Shown piece by piece: positions 11,583 to 19,230 of a DNA stretch of 64,000 nt. Numbering within the stretch: the stretch's first letter is position 1; each line of letters opens with the position of its first letter. Source of the stretch: JBBDJB01 sp040880125 (GTDB taxonomy: Bacteria > Planctomycetota > Planctomycetia > Pirellulales > JBBDJB01); the NCBI GenBank assembly GCA_040880125.1, contig JBBDJB010000003.1, forward strand, positions 124,001-188,000, written 5' to 3'. The notes below the pieces were generated by a model. That model had not been told where the DNA came from. It did not search any database and saw nothing but the letters and a program-made list of their open reading frames with translations. The position numbers and the translations under genes are program-made.

Positions 11583-13424
11583 ATGAACTTTCAGTCCATC
11601 CGATCGGTGCTGCTGGCGGTATTGATGGCGGCAGTCTGCGCCGGACCAGCCGTGGTGCGCGGACAGGAGGACGATGCGCTCCCCGGCCAGGATGGTTCCG
11701 GTGCAATCGATTCCGCGCAAGACGACGCTTCCCAGTCCAATCCGGCTGAGGCCGCCGCCGAAGATCCCGATGCGGCCCTGACGCTGGACCAGGGCAAGCT
11801 TGCCGACCGCTTCAGCCGCCTGGAACAGGTGGCGCTGCGGCTGGCGGAAATGAGCGCTACGCGCGACCCCAGCCGGGCCAAGCTGCTGCGGGAGATGGTC
11901 CGCCAGAGCAAGAACGAACAGGTGCAGTTGCAGTTCGAATCCATCATTCAATTGATGGACGAGGGCCAGCTCGCCCTGGCGACTACAAATCAACAGACGC
12001 TCGAAGGACGGCTCGACCAGTTGCTGCAGCTACTGCTCAAGGAGAACCGCGCCGAGCAACTCGAGGCTGAAAAGCAGCGGATCGCCCAATTGCTCAAGGA
12101 CATCAACCGCATTATCAAGCAAGAGCGCGGCATCAAGGCCCAGACCGAAAGCGGTGCTGACGCCCAGCGGTTGGCCGACGCCCAGGGCAAGATCGCCGAC
12201 TCCACCCGCCAGATCGCTGAATCCGCCGCCGAAGGCGAAGCGGCCCAAAATGCGCAAGCCGCCGAAGGCGAGCCCAGTGAAGGCAAGCCCAGTGAAGGCA
12301 AGCCCAGTGAAGGCGAGTCCGGTGAAGGCGAACCTGGCGACGAGCCTTCCGATGGTGAACCCAGTGAAGGCGAACCCGGTGAAGGCGAACCTTCCGAAGG
12401 CAACGACGATGCCGAGCCTTCCGACAACCAGCCTGCCGAAGGTGAGCCCTCCGAAGGTGAGCCCTCCGAAGGTGAGCCCTCCGAAGGTCAGCCTTCCGAG
12501 AACCAACAGGGCGAACCTTCTGAAGGTCAACCGAATCCGGGACAGCCGGGGCAACCCGGTCAGCAGGGCCAGCAAGGACAACAGGGCCAACAAAGCCAGC
12601 AGCCGCCGCCGGTCAGCGAGCGCTTGCGCCAGGCCCAACAGCGGATGCAGCAGGCCCAGCAAAAGCTCGAACAAGCCGAGCGCGAAGGCGCAATTGACGA
12701 TCAGCAGCAAGCGCTGGACGCCCTGGAGCAAGCCAAGGCCGAGCTGGAAAAGATTCTTCGCCAGTTGCGCGAGGAAGAGATCGAGCGGATGCTCGTGATG
12801 CTCGAAGCCCGCTTCCGCCAGATGCTCGAAGCGCAGCTCGAAGTCTACGAGGGCACGCTGCGGGTCGCCAAGGTGCCGGTCGAGTCCCGCGATCAGGACG
12901 ACGAGATCGAAGCCGGTCGTCTCAGCCGCAAGGAGTCGGCAATTGTTTTGGAGGCCGACAAGGCGCTCAACCTGCTCCGGGCGGATGGCTCTTCGGTCGC
13001 CTTCCCCGAGGCGGTCGAGCAGATGCGCGGCGACATGCAACAGGTGGCGGATCGCTTGCGCCAGGTCGAGGTCGGCGAGCTGACGCAGGGCATCGAACAG
13101 GACATCATTCGCTCGCTGGAGGAGATGCTTGACGCGCTGGAAAAGGCCATCGCTGAAATGGAGAGCGACCGGCATCAACCGCCCAGTCAGCAGCAGCAGG
13201 CCGGCGAGCCGGTCGATCCGGCCTTGGTCGATAAGTTGGCGGAGTTGCGGCTGATCCGCTCACTGCAGATGCGGGTGAACGATCGCACCGACCTCTACGC
13301 CAAGCTCATTGAAGAGGAGCCGTCGCAACGGGCCGGCGTGCTCGAACAGCTCGATGAGCTTTCCAACCGCCAACAGCGAATCTACAAGGCCACGCACGAT
13401 CTCCACTTGGGGAGAAACCAATGA
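11583..13424 (+). CDS. Secreted coiled-coil protein with a GEPSEG repeat linker
   Basis: 613 residues from the ATG at 11583, which begins a signal peptide (MNFQSIRSVLLAVLMAAVCA, cleavage near RGQEDD). An ATG at 11502 would bury it. Residues about 80-220 are helical and rich in Gln, Glu and Leu. A repeat linker follows (about 225-340) built of five-residue units such as GEPSE, GKPSE and GQPSE, turning into a Gly-Gln-rich run. A second helical, Gln/Glu-rich half (about 345-600) has strong heptads (RLRQAQQRMQQAQQKLEQAE). No known catalytic motif is present. The stop overlaps the next start by 4 bases. It is probably a periplasmic spacer or scaffold of the VWA complex; this is inference. The linker DNA is a 15-base tandem repeat and may vary in length between strains. 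Confidence 0.8.
   Translation: MNFQSIRSVLLAVLMAAVCAGPAVVRGQEDDALPGQDGSGAIDSAQDDASQSNPAEAAAEDPDAALTLDQGKLADRFSRLEQVALRLAEMSATRDPSRAKLLREMVRQSKNEQVQLQFESIIQLMDEGQLALATTNQQTLEGRLDQLLQLLLKENRAEQLEAEKQRIAQLLKDINRIIKQERGIKAQTESGADAQRLADAQGKIADSTRQIAESAAEGEAAQNAQAAEGEPSEGKPSEGKPSEGESGEGEPGDEPSDGEPSEGEPGEGEPSEGNDDAEPSDNQPAEGEPSEGEPSEGEPSEGQPSENQQGEPSEGQPNPGQPGQPGQQGQQGQQGQQSQQPPPVSERLRQAQQRMQQAQQKLEQAEREGAIDDQQQALDALEQAKAELEKILRQLREEEIERMLVMLEARFRQMLEAQLEVYEGTLRVAKVPVESRDQDDEIEAGRLSRKESAIVLEADKALNLLRADGSSVAFPEAVEQMRGDMQQVADRLRQVEVGELTQGIEQDIIRSLEEMLDALEKAIAEMESDRHQPPSQQQQAGEPVDPALVDKLAELRLIRSLQMRVNDRTDLYAKLIEEEPSQRAGVLEQLDELSNRQQRIYKATHDLHLGRNQ
12265..12520 (+). repeat. Imperfect 15-base tandem repeat encoding GEPSE/GKPSE units
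   Basis: The coding DNA consists of 15-base units related to GAGCCCTCCGAAGGT and CCCAGTGAAGGCAAG. Three consecutive copies near 12442-12487 are identical and three near 12280-12320 nearly so. The unit length is a multiple of three, so copy-number change keeps the frame. Such repeats are prone to slippage, and the protein linker length may differ between close relatives. Confidence 0.85.
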
Positions 13425-14599
13425 ACGCCCTTCAGCAGCGCGTTGAAACACTGGGACTGGCTCCGAGCATAGGGAGCGTCGCCCCGGAGGATCCCGCGCC
13501 GCGACGTGCCTGTCCCAATTTTTCAACAGCGGGTCGAGGCGCAAGACTGGCGCTACTCGCCGCCGCGCTCTGCCTGACGGCCTGTGCGGCGGCCGTGGCC
13601 GACGACCTGAGCCAAGCGCCAAGCTGGACCTCGCCGGCGACCGAGTCGGTTCGCGATCAAGTCGCCAAGTGGCTGGACGGCCAGGAGTCGCTCGACGACG
13701 CGCAGCGGCAGGCGGCGATGGAGCGGTGGCAGGGTGAAGAGAACCCGGCGATTTCTTCGGCGACGCTGCTCGACCGGCTTGCCGAGACGCTTGCCCTGGC
13801 CGACGAAAATGTTGCGCAACTGATCGAAGACTGTACCCAGCCCTACCAAGAGACATCGCTCCCCGAAGCGCCGTGGCTGCTGGAAGGAGACGACGCTCGC
13901 GCCGACTTCGTCTCCCACAACATGCGGCTGTACTTCGGCCGCTGGCTGGCCCAGCACCGGCTGTTCGAAGAGGCGCTCGTGCAGATCGCCGATCTTACGC
14001 CCGAGCAGGTGGTCGATCCGGCGTCGCTGTTGTTCTATCAGGCGGTCTCTCACCAGCGCGTGGTGAACGTTGAGCAAAGCCAGCAGGCACTTGCCAAGCT
14101 CTTGGAGCGCGAGAACGAACTGCCGCGGCGCTATCGCGACTTGGCCGTGCTGATGCGCGAAGACCTGTCGGGCGTTGAGCCGGACTCGCTCGACCATATT
14201 GCCCGGCGGATGGACGACGTGCAGCGCCGGCTCGACTTGGGCTTCGCCGATAAAAAGGTCCGGCTGATCGAGGACGGGGTTGTCGAATCGCTCGACAAGC
14301 TGATCGAAGAGTTGGAAGAGCAGGCCCAGCAACAGCAGCAACAGCAACAAGCCGGTTCGCAAGGTCAGCCTTCGGGGCAGCCGATGCAGGACAGCCGCAT
14401 CGCACGGCAGCAAGGGCCGGGCGAAGTCCAGCCGCGGGATATCGGGGATGAAGCCGGCTGGGGTTCGCTGCCGCCCAAGCAACGCGAAGAGGCGATGCAG
14501 CAGCTCGGCCGCGACTTCCCCTCGCATTACCGCGACGTCATTCAGCAATACTTCAAGCGGCTGGCCGCGGGCGAATCCTCGTCCCAGGCGGAGCCCTAA
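13421..14599 (+). CDS. Secreted helical (TPR-like) protein, unknown function
   Basis: 392 residues. The ATG overlaps the preceding stop (ATGA at 13421). The hydrophobic signal segment is set back at about 45-63 (ARLALLAAALCLTACAAAVA), with a possible lipobox-like LTAC, so the mature protein may be a lipoprotein. A shorter start before that segment is conceivable, but no ATG or good GTG is evident. The mature part is all-helical, with TPR-like pairs (FGRWLAQHRLFEEALVQIAD near 170) and a poly-Gln stretch near 305-315. The end (KQREEAMQQLGRDFPSHYRD) matches a C-terminal motif I have seen in planctomycete proteins of such clusters. It is 35 bases before the NPCBM gene. The function is not known. 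Confidence 0.75.
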   Translation: MNALQQRVETLGLAPSIGSVAPEDPAPRRACPNFSTAGRGARLALLAAALCLTACAAAVADDLSQAPSWTSPATESVRDQVAKWLDGQESLDDAQRQAAMERWQGEENPAISSATLLDRLAETLALADENVAQLIEDCTQPYQETSLPEAPWLLEGDDARADFVSHNMRLYFGRWLAQHRLFEEALVQIADLTPEQVVDPASLLFYQAVSHQRVVNVEQSQQALAKLLERENELPRRYRDLAVLMREDLSGVEPDSLDHIARRMDDVQRRLDLGFADKKVRLIEDGVVESLDKLIEELEEQAQQQQQQQQAGSQGQPSGQPMQDSRIARQQGPGEVQPRDIGDEAGWGSLPPKQREEAMQQLGRDFPSHYRDVIQQYFKRLAAGESSSQAEP

Positions 14600-14623
14600 G
14601 AAAATTCAAGCCGGAGCCCTAAG
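14589..14623 (+). repeat. Short direct repeat around a stop codon
   Basis: CGGAGCCCTAAG occurs at 14589-14600, where it holds the stop codon of the helical protein, and again at 14612-14623 just before the NPCBM gene. The second copy supplies AAGGAAA as a likely ribosome site for the ATG at 14635. It looks like a small local duplication. Confidence 0.7.
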
Positions 14624-14634
14624 GAAACGCGTCC

Positions 14635-15861
14635 ATGTGGAATCTACTCTCGGCAATCGCGCTGGTCGTCGCCGCGCCGCCCGTCGAGGCCCAGTCGCTC
14701 GACGGTCAGGTCACCCAGGGCAACCTGGTCGCTGTCGACCAGCAAGCGGTGACGCTGGAAACGCCCGAGGGCGAGAAGCAGTTCACGCCCAACGAGTTGC
14801 TGTCCGTGCGCATGCATCCCGGTGCCACACCGGCGGAAGCGACTCCGCCGGAGGAGCAACCGGCCGCCCCCGCGCAGCCAGCGCTGATACGCGTGGAACT
14901 GATTGATGGATCTCATTTGCCGGCCGAGGCATTCACCACCCAGGGCGATACGGCCAGCATCAAGCTCGCCGGCGGGCAGACGGTCGAGCTTGCGACTTCC
15001 GCCATCGCCGCCGTGCGGATGCAGCCCCACGACGAGAAGCTCGCCGCCCTGTGGGAGCAATTCGAGCAGCTTGACGTCGCCGGTGACATGGTGGTCATCC
15101 GCACCCGCGGGGCGGCCGATTATCTTGAAGGCGTCCTGCAAGGCACCGACGACAAAAACGTGGTCCTCAAGTTCGATGGCGACGACTTCCCCATCGCCCG
15201 CGAGCGCGTGGTGGGGTTGATTTACTACCGCAGAGACAGCCAGCAGCCGAAGCCGATCTGCACCGTCCGCGGCCAAAACGAACTGCGCCTGGTGGCCCGC
15301 GAGGTGCGACTCCAGGACGAATCACTCCACGTCGTGACCACCGCCGGCGCGGAGCTTTCGCTGCCGCTGACCGAAGTGGCCGAGTTGGACTTCTCCCGCG
15401 GCAAGATCGAGTACCTCAGCAACATGACGCCCGGCGAGGTGCAGTGGACACCCTACTTCGGCCTGCCGGCCGAATCACTCGCCGCGCTGCAATCGTTCGG
15501 CGAACCGCGCCGCGACCAGGCGCTCGAAGGCGGCCCCTTGCTGTTGGACGGACGCAGTTACGCGCGGGGACTGGCATTGCGCAGCCGAACGCGGCTCACG
15601 TATCGTCTGCCCGAGGGCTTTCGCGAGTTGACCGCCACCGCCGGCATCGACGACCGGCTCGACGACCGCGGACACGTCCGCCTGGTGATCGAAGGCGACG
15701 GCCGCACGCTGTTCGACCAGCCCATTGCCGGCAGTGACGACCCGGTGCCCTTGCGGCTGGACATCGCCGGAGTGCGAGATCTGATGATTTTCGTCGACTA
15801 CGGAGAGAACCTGGACATCGCCGATCATCTCGACCTGTGCGAGGCGAGGATTTCGAAATGA
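14635..15861 (+). CDS. Secreted NPCBM-domain protein
   Basis: 408 residues with a signal peptide (MWNLLSAIALVVAAPPVEAQ). The N-terminal half contains two or three small beta modules, each of the form G-x-V/L-x-x-G-x-x-x-x-V-T-L (QGNLVAVDQQAVTLET near 23; SHLPAEAFTTQGDTASIKLA near 96). The C-terminal third (about 275-405) is a novel putative carbohydrate-binding module: LLLDGRSYARGLALRSRTRL, then an FRELTATAGIDDRL core, then VRLVIEGDGRTLF. NPCBM domains bind sugars or act as adhesion modules in secreted proteins. The stop overlaps the next start by 4 bases. A role in anchoring the cluster's products to an envelope glycan is inferred. Confidence 0.85.
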   Translation: MWNLLSAIALVVAAPPVEAQSLDGQVTQGNLVAVDQQAVTLETPEGEKQFTPNELLSVRMHPGATPAEATPPEEQPAAPAQPALIRVELIDGSHLPAEAFTTQGDTASIKLAGGQTVELATSAIAAVRMQPHDEKLAALWEQFEQLDVAGDMVVIRTRGAADYLEGVLQGTDDKNVVLKFDGDDFPIARERVVGLIYYRRDSQQPKPICTVRGQNELRLVAREVRLQDESLHVVTTAGAELSLPLTEVAELDFSRGKIEYLSNMTPGEVQWTPYFGLPAESLAALQSFGEPRRDQALEGGPLLLDGRSYARGLALRSRTRLTYRLPEGFRELTATAGIDDRLDDRGHVRLVIEGDGRTLFDQPIAGSDDPVPLRLDIAGVRDLMIFVDYGENLDIADHLDLCEARISK

Positions 15862-17600
15862 AGCCAATCGCGCTAATGCTTTCCCATCTACTGATCCTCA
15901 CCGCGCCGGCCTGGGCTGCCGCTCCGCCGGAGGTGGTGCTCCAAGCGGAAGCCGAGCGGGTCGAGGTGATCGCCAAGGCCCGGGCCGCGGCGGTCTGCGT
16001 CTTCGCGCGGGAAGGTCAAGGCGGCGGCTCCGGCGTAGTGATCTCGCCGGACGGCTACGCGCTGTCGAACTTCCACGTCACCAAGCCGGCCGGCAACGCC
16101 ATCCGTTGCGGCATGCTGGACGGCCGCGTCTATGACGCGGTGATCGTCAGTGTCGATCCCACCGGAGACGTGGCCTTGATCAAGCTCTTCGGCCGCGACG
16201 ACTTCCCCCACGCGGAACTGGCCGATAGCGACACGGTGCGCGTCGGCGACTGGGCCTTCGCTGTCGGCAACCCGTTCCTGCTGGCCAACGATCTGGCGCC
16301 GACCGTTACCTACGGCATCGTCTCGGGCGTGCATCGCTACCAATACCCGGCCGGCACGATTCTCGAATACACCGACTGCATTCAGACCGACGCCGCCATC
16401 AATCCCGGCAACTCCGGCGGTCCGCTCTTCAATGCACAGGGTCAGTTGATCGGCATCAACGGCCGAGCGTCGTTCGAGAAGCGCGGCCGCGTCAACGTCG
16501 GCGTCGGATATGCCATCTCCATCAACCAGATCAAGAACTTCCTCGGCTATCTCAAGAGCGGGCGGATCGTCGATCACGCGTCGCTCGGCGCCACGGTGCG
16601 CACCGATTTTGACGGCCGCGTCGTCGTCGACCAGATCCTCGACGACAGCGACGCCTACCGCCGTGGAATGCGGCGCGGCGACGAGATCGTCCGGTTCGCC
16701 GGCCGTTCGATCACCACGGTCAACAGCTTCAAGAACGTGCTGGGTATCCTGCCGCAAGGCTGGCGGGTGCCGCTCACTTATCGGCGCGACGGCCAATCGC
16801 ACGACTGCCTGGTCCGCCTGGCGGCTCTGCATCACGAGGGTGAACTGGCCGAGGCGGTGCGCAGCGGCCCCACGCCCTCGCCGGATGAAGGCCCTGATGA
16901 GCAGCCCGAGGGCCCGCAGCAGCCGCTTCCGCTGCCGACCGAGCCGGCGCCGTCGGCCGAGATGCCCGAGATCGTCGCGCAGCATTTCGAAGCTCGTGCC
17001 GGCTACACGAACTATTTCTTCAATCAGAGCAACCGGCAGCGCGTCTGGGACGCCTTCACCGCCCGCGGCGACTTCTCCGGCCTGACAACCGGCTGGATGC
17101 TCACCGGCGAAACGCCCACCGGCGAGATGTTCACCGTCGAGTTGGCCGACGAGGAAGGCGCCATTCGGCTGCCCGAGGGCGAGTCGCTGGCGCGCTTCGA
17201 TGATGTGCTCTCCGCGGCGACCAAACCCGGCGGCAGCGGAGGGCTGCTGGCGGCGCTGCACCTGTGGCGGCGACTGTTGCTCGTCGGCCCGGCCGAATAC
17301 GGCGAGGTCTACTATCTCGGCACCGCTCCCCTGCCCGGCCGCGCCGAGTTGGTCGACGTGCTGGTCGGCAACCACGCCGGCATCGAGACGACCTTCTATT
17401 TCGATCCTTCGCTGGGCGACCTGGTCGCGGTGGAGATGTTCGGCCAGTATGGTGCCGATCCGTGCGAGATTTACTTCGACGACATCCGCGAGATCGAAGG
17501 CCGGCACTTCCCGCACCGCCTGGAAGTCCGCCACGGCGACATTGTCTACGCCGTGCTGGAAGTCAAAGAGGTCGCCTTCGAGCGGCCTGTGGAGAACTAA
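15858..17600 (+). CDS. HtrA-like serine protease with PDZ domain (intact triad)
   Basis: 580 residues from the ATG at 15858 (ATGA overlap), which begins a signal peptide (MKPIALMLSHLLILTAPAWA). The trypsin-like S1C domain has all three expected residues: His in ALSNFHVTKPAG, Asp in PTGDVALIKLFG, and Ser in NPGNSGGPLFN near residue 190. A PDZ domain follows at about 235-330 (ILDDSDAYRRGMRRGDEIVR). After a Pro/Glu linker, residues about 385-580 form a domain I do not recognise. It is the only member of the three tandem paralogues that should be proteolytically active. It may act in the periplasm on the partners encoded upstream. Confidence 0.9.
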   Translation: MKPIALMLSHLLILTAPAWAAAPPEVVLQAEAERVEVIAKARAAAVCVFAREGQGGGSGVVISPDGYALSNFHVTKPAGNAIRCGMLDGRVYDAVIVSVDPTGDVALIKLFGRDDFPHAELADSDTVRVGDWAFAVGNPFLLANDLAPTVTYGIVSGVHRYQYPAGTILEYTDCIQTDAAINPGNSGGPLFNAQGQLIGINGRASFEKRGRVNVGVGYAISINQIKNFLGYLKSGRIVDHASLGATVRTDFDGRVVVDQILDDSDAYRRGMRRGDEIVRFAGRSITTVNSFKNVLGILPQGWRVPLTYRRDGQSHDCLVRLAALHHEGELAEAVRSGPTPSPDEGPDEQPEGPQQPLPLPTEPAPSAEMPEIVAQHFEARAGYTNYFFNQSNRQRVWDAFTARGDFSGLTTGWMLTGETPTGEMFTVELADEEGAIRLPEGESLARFDDVLSAATKPGGSGGLLAALHLWRRLLLVGPAEYGEVYYLGTAPLPGRAELVDVLVGNHAGIETTFYFDPSLGDLVAVEMFGQYGADPCEIYFDDIREIEGRHFPHRLEVRHGDIVYAVLEVKEVAFERPVEN

Positions 17601-17625
17601 GCGTGACTAACCGCCGCAAAAATAA

Positions 17626-17650
17626 CGTGGCACAGACATTCCTGTCTGTG
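17626..17650 (+). repeat. Palindromic repeat family A, copy 1
   Basis: The 25 bases contain the near-perfect palindrome CACAGACATTCCTGTCTGTG preceded by CGTGG. Identical copies are at 17701-17725 and 19056-19080. I associate this sequence with interspersed repeats in planctomycete genomes, where its translation AQTFLSV recurs in annotated proteins. It is a REP/MITE-like element, here just after the stop of the first protease gene. Confidence 0.9.
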
Positions 17651-17658
17651 TCCTTTTG

Positions 17659-17693
17659 CTCCCTCTCCCTCTGGGAGAGGGCCGGGGAGAGGG
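17659..17693 (+). repeat. Palindromic repeat family B, copy 1
   Basis: The core CCCTCTCCCTCTGGGAGAGG forms a hairpin and is followed by GCCGGGGAGAGGG. In the frame of the downstream protease it reads SLSLWERAGERA. Degenerate copies follow at 17734-17756, 17804-17833 and 17843-17879. Confidence 0.9.
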
Positions 17694-17700
17694 CTTCCTC

Positions 17701-17725
17701 CGTGGCACAGACATTCCTGTCTGTG
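17701..17725 (+). repeat. Palindromic repeat family A, copy 2
   Basis: Identical in all 25 bases to the copy at 17626-17650, 75 bases further on, with a family B unit between them. The A-B-A-B order suggests that the two families spread as a composite unit. Confidence 0.9.
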
Positions 17726-17733
17726 ACCGCTAA

Positions 17734-17879
17734 CTCCCTCTCCCTCTGGGAGAGGGTCGTCTCTTTTTTCTACCACACCCGCTGGGAGAGGCCCGTCTCT
17801 TTTTTCTCCCTCTCCCTCTGGGAGAAGAGGGCCGTCTCTTTCTTCTCCCTCTCCCTCTGGGAGAGGGCCGGGGAGAGGG
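17734..17879 (+). repeat. Palindromic repeat family B, copies 2-4
   Basis: Three further CTCCCTCTCCCTCTGGGAGA cores start at about 17734, 17804 and 17843. The first lacks the trailing GCCGGGG part. The second carries an extra GAA inside the stem. The last is full length. A partial GCTGGGAGAGG arm sits at 17781-17791. The block keeps one reading frame open from 17603 to the protease body. Confidence 0.85.
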
Positions 17880-17887
17880 TTTGCGCG

Positions 17888-18925
17888 GTGGCGGAGAGGG
17901 CGCCTCACAACCTACGCTTGCGTCTCCTATCATTGCTCCCCGCGCTGCTCATTCTCTTCACTGCCGTGCGGCTCCCGGCTCAGGTCTCCTTCGCCCCGGT
18001 GGTCGACGAGGTTCAACCCCAGATCGTCAAGATCTACGGCGCCGGCGGCCTAGCCGGCTTGGAGGCTTACCAAAGCGGCTTTCTGATTTCGGCCGAGGGT
18101 CACATCCTCACCGCCTGGAGCCACGTGCTGGACGCCACCAGCGCCACGGTCCACCTGCACGACGGCCGCCGCTACGAGGCCGAGTTGGTCGGCGCCGATC
18201 CGCGCGTCGACGTCGCCGTGCTGAAGATCGACGCCGAGAACCTTCCGTACTTCGATCTGAACGTCGCGCCCGAGGCAACTGAAGGCACCCGCGTGCTCGC
18301 GTTTTGCAATCTGTTTGGCATCGCCACCGGCGACGAGCCGGCCAGCGTGTTGCACGGCCGCATCGCGATCACTACACCGCTGGCCGCCCGCAGCGGCGCA
18401 TATCCTACGCTGTACCGCGGGCCGGTCTACATTCTGGACGCCATGACGAACAACCCCGGCGCGGCCGGCGGTGCGCTGACCGACACCAGCGGCCGCCTGC
18501 TGGGCATGCTCGGCAAAGAAGTGCAAAGCACGCTCACGGGCACCTGGCTGAACTACGCCTTGCCGGCCGATCGGATTCGCCCGGCAGTGCACGCCCTCCT
18601 CTCCGGCGAGTCGGCCGATCCGCTTCCCGAAGATCGTCCCCGCGCGGAACAGGCAATCACGCTGGCCGACCTGGGCCTGATCCTGGTGCCCGACGTGCTC
18701 ACGCGCACGCCGCCGTTCATCGACGCGGTGCGCCCCGACTCGCCCGCCGCCGTGGCCGGCCTCGCGCCGGACGATCTGGTCGTCTTCCTCGAAGAGCGGC
18801 TCGTCCCTTCGTGTCAGATGCTTCGCGAAGAGCTCCAGTTCATCGCGGCCGATCAGCCCGTCTCGCTGACCGTGATGCGCGGCGACGAGCTGGTTCAGGT
18901 CACGCTTCAGGTGCAGCAGGACTAA
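17888..18925 (+). CDS. HtrA-like pseudoprotease with PDZ domain (Ser replaced by Ala)
   Basis: 345 residues from the GTG at 17888. It is followed closely by a signal peptide (RLRLLSLLPALLILFTAVRL, cleavage near PAQ). The frame is also open from a GTG at 17603, two bases after the previous stop. That start would add 95 residues made almost wholly of repeats A and B, and it may be the ancestral start. The S1C domain keeps His (ILTAWSHVLD) and Asp (DPRVDVAVLKID). The Ser motif reads NPGAAGGAL, so the nucleophile at codon 18464-18466 is Ala. A PDZ domain covers about 250-340 (AVRPDSPAAVAGLAPDDLVV). It probably binds peptides without cutting them. Confidence 0.85.
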   Translation: MAERAPHNLRLRLLSLLPALLILFTAVRLPAQVSFAPVVDEVQPQIVKIYGAGGLAGLEAYQSGFLISAEGHILTAWSHVLDATSATVHLHDGRRYEAELVGADPRVDVAVLKIDAENLPYFDLNVAPEATEGTRVLAFCNLFGIATGDEPASVLHGRIAITTPLAARSGAYPTLYRGPVYILDAMTNNPGAAGGALTDTSGRLLGMLGKEVQSTLTGTWLNYALPADRIRPAVHALLSGESADPLPEDRPRAEQAITLADLGLILVPDVLTRTPPFIDAVRPDSPAAVAGLAPDDLVVFLEERLVPSCQMLREELQFIAADQPVSLTVMRGDELVQVTLQVQQD

Positions 18926-18981
18926 AGGGCGATTGAAGAAATGGGACTCGCTCCGACCATGACAAACGCGCGCACCGACCA

Positions 18982-19049
18982 CTCCCTCTCCCTCTGCGAG
19001 GGCCAATCCTTTTCCTCCCTCTCCCTCTGGGAGAGGGCCAGGGAGAGGG
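18982..19049 (+). repeat. Palindromic repeat family B, copies 5-6
   Basis: The first unit (18982-19003) has the arm CTCCCTCTCCCTCTGCGAGG with one mismatch. The second (19014-19049) is full length and ends in GGGCCAGGGAGAGGG. Together with the copies at 17659-17879 they flank the pseudoprotease gene on both sides. Confidence 0.85.
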
Positions 19050-19055
19050 CTTTCC

Positions 19056-19080
19056 CGTGGCACAGACATTCCTGTCTGTG
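19056..19080 (+). repeat. Palindromic repeat family A, copy 3
   Basis: Identical over all 25 bases to the copies at 17626 and 17701, and again directly downstream of a family B unit. Perfect identity among three copies points to recent spread or gene conversion. Confidence 0.9.
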
Positions 19081-19165
19081 TCCTTTGTCTCTCTCCAGCA
19101 GACGCCGGATCCACGGGACAACACTTCCCACAATGGCAACCCTGAATGAATACCCCCTCTCCCGA

Positions 19166-19186
19166 CCTCTCCCCGCCGGGGAGAGG
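19166..19186 (+). repeat. Perfect 9-base inverted repeat (CCTCTCCCC/GGGGAGAGG)
   Basis: CCTCTCCCC at 19166-19174 pairs with GGGGAGAGG at 19178-19186 around a GCC loop. It resembles family B in composition but has a different loop. A related copy is at 30403-30440. It lies 45 bases before the start of the third HtrA-like gene and could affect its mRNA. Confidence 0.85.
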
Positions 19187-19230
19187 AGTTGACGTGCAGC
19201 ACACACAATCGAGTTCAAATCAATAACCAC

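Larger units (their letters stand above)
18926..19230. other. Repeat-filled gap between the second and third HtrA-like genes
   Basis: This 305-base gap holds two family B copies (18982-19003 partial, 19014-19049 full), one family A copy (19056-19080) and a third hairpin (19166-19186). I see no gene in it. The short open frame across it (18941-19192) is composed of repeat translation. The gap interrupts an otherwise tightly packed gene row. Confidence 0.85.

Noticed and set aside
12265..12520. Tandem repeat as a minisatellite or origin element
   Set aside because: It lies inside a good reading frame, its unit is a multiple of three, and no DnaA-box-like cluster was noticed.
15888..17534. 548-codon minus-strand frame opposite the intact HtrA-like protease
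   Set aside because: The plus strand encodes a clear protease with motifs. The antisense product has no recognisable domain.
17626..19080. CRISPR array
   Set aside because: Repeats A and B are palindromic and unevenly spaced, with no regular spacers and no cas genes nearby.
18941..19192. 83-codon plus-strand frame between HtrA-like genes
   Set aside because: It consists mostly of repeat A and B translation, with no independent protein feature.
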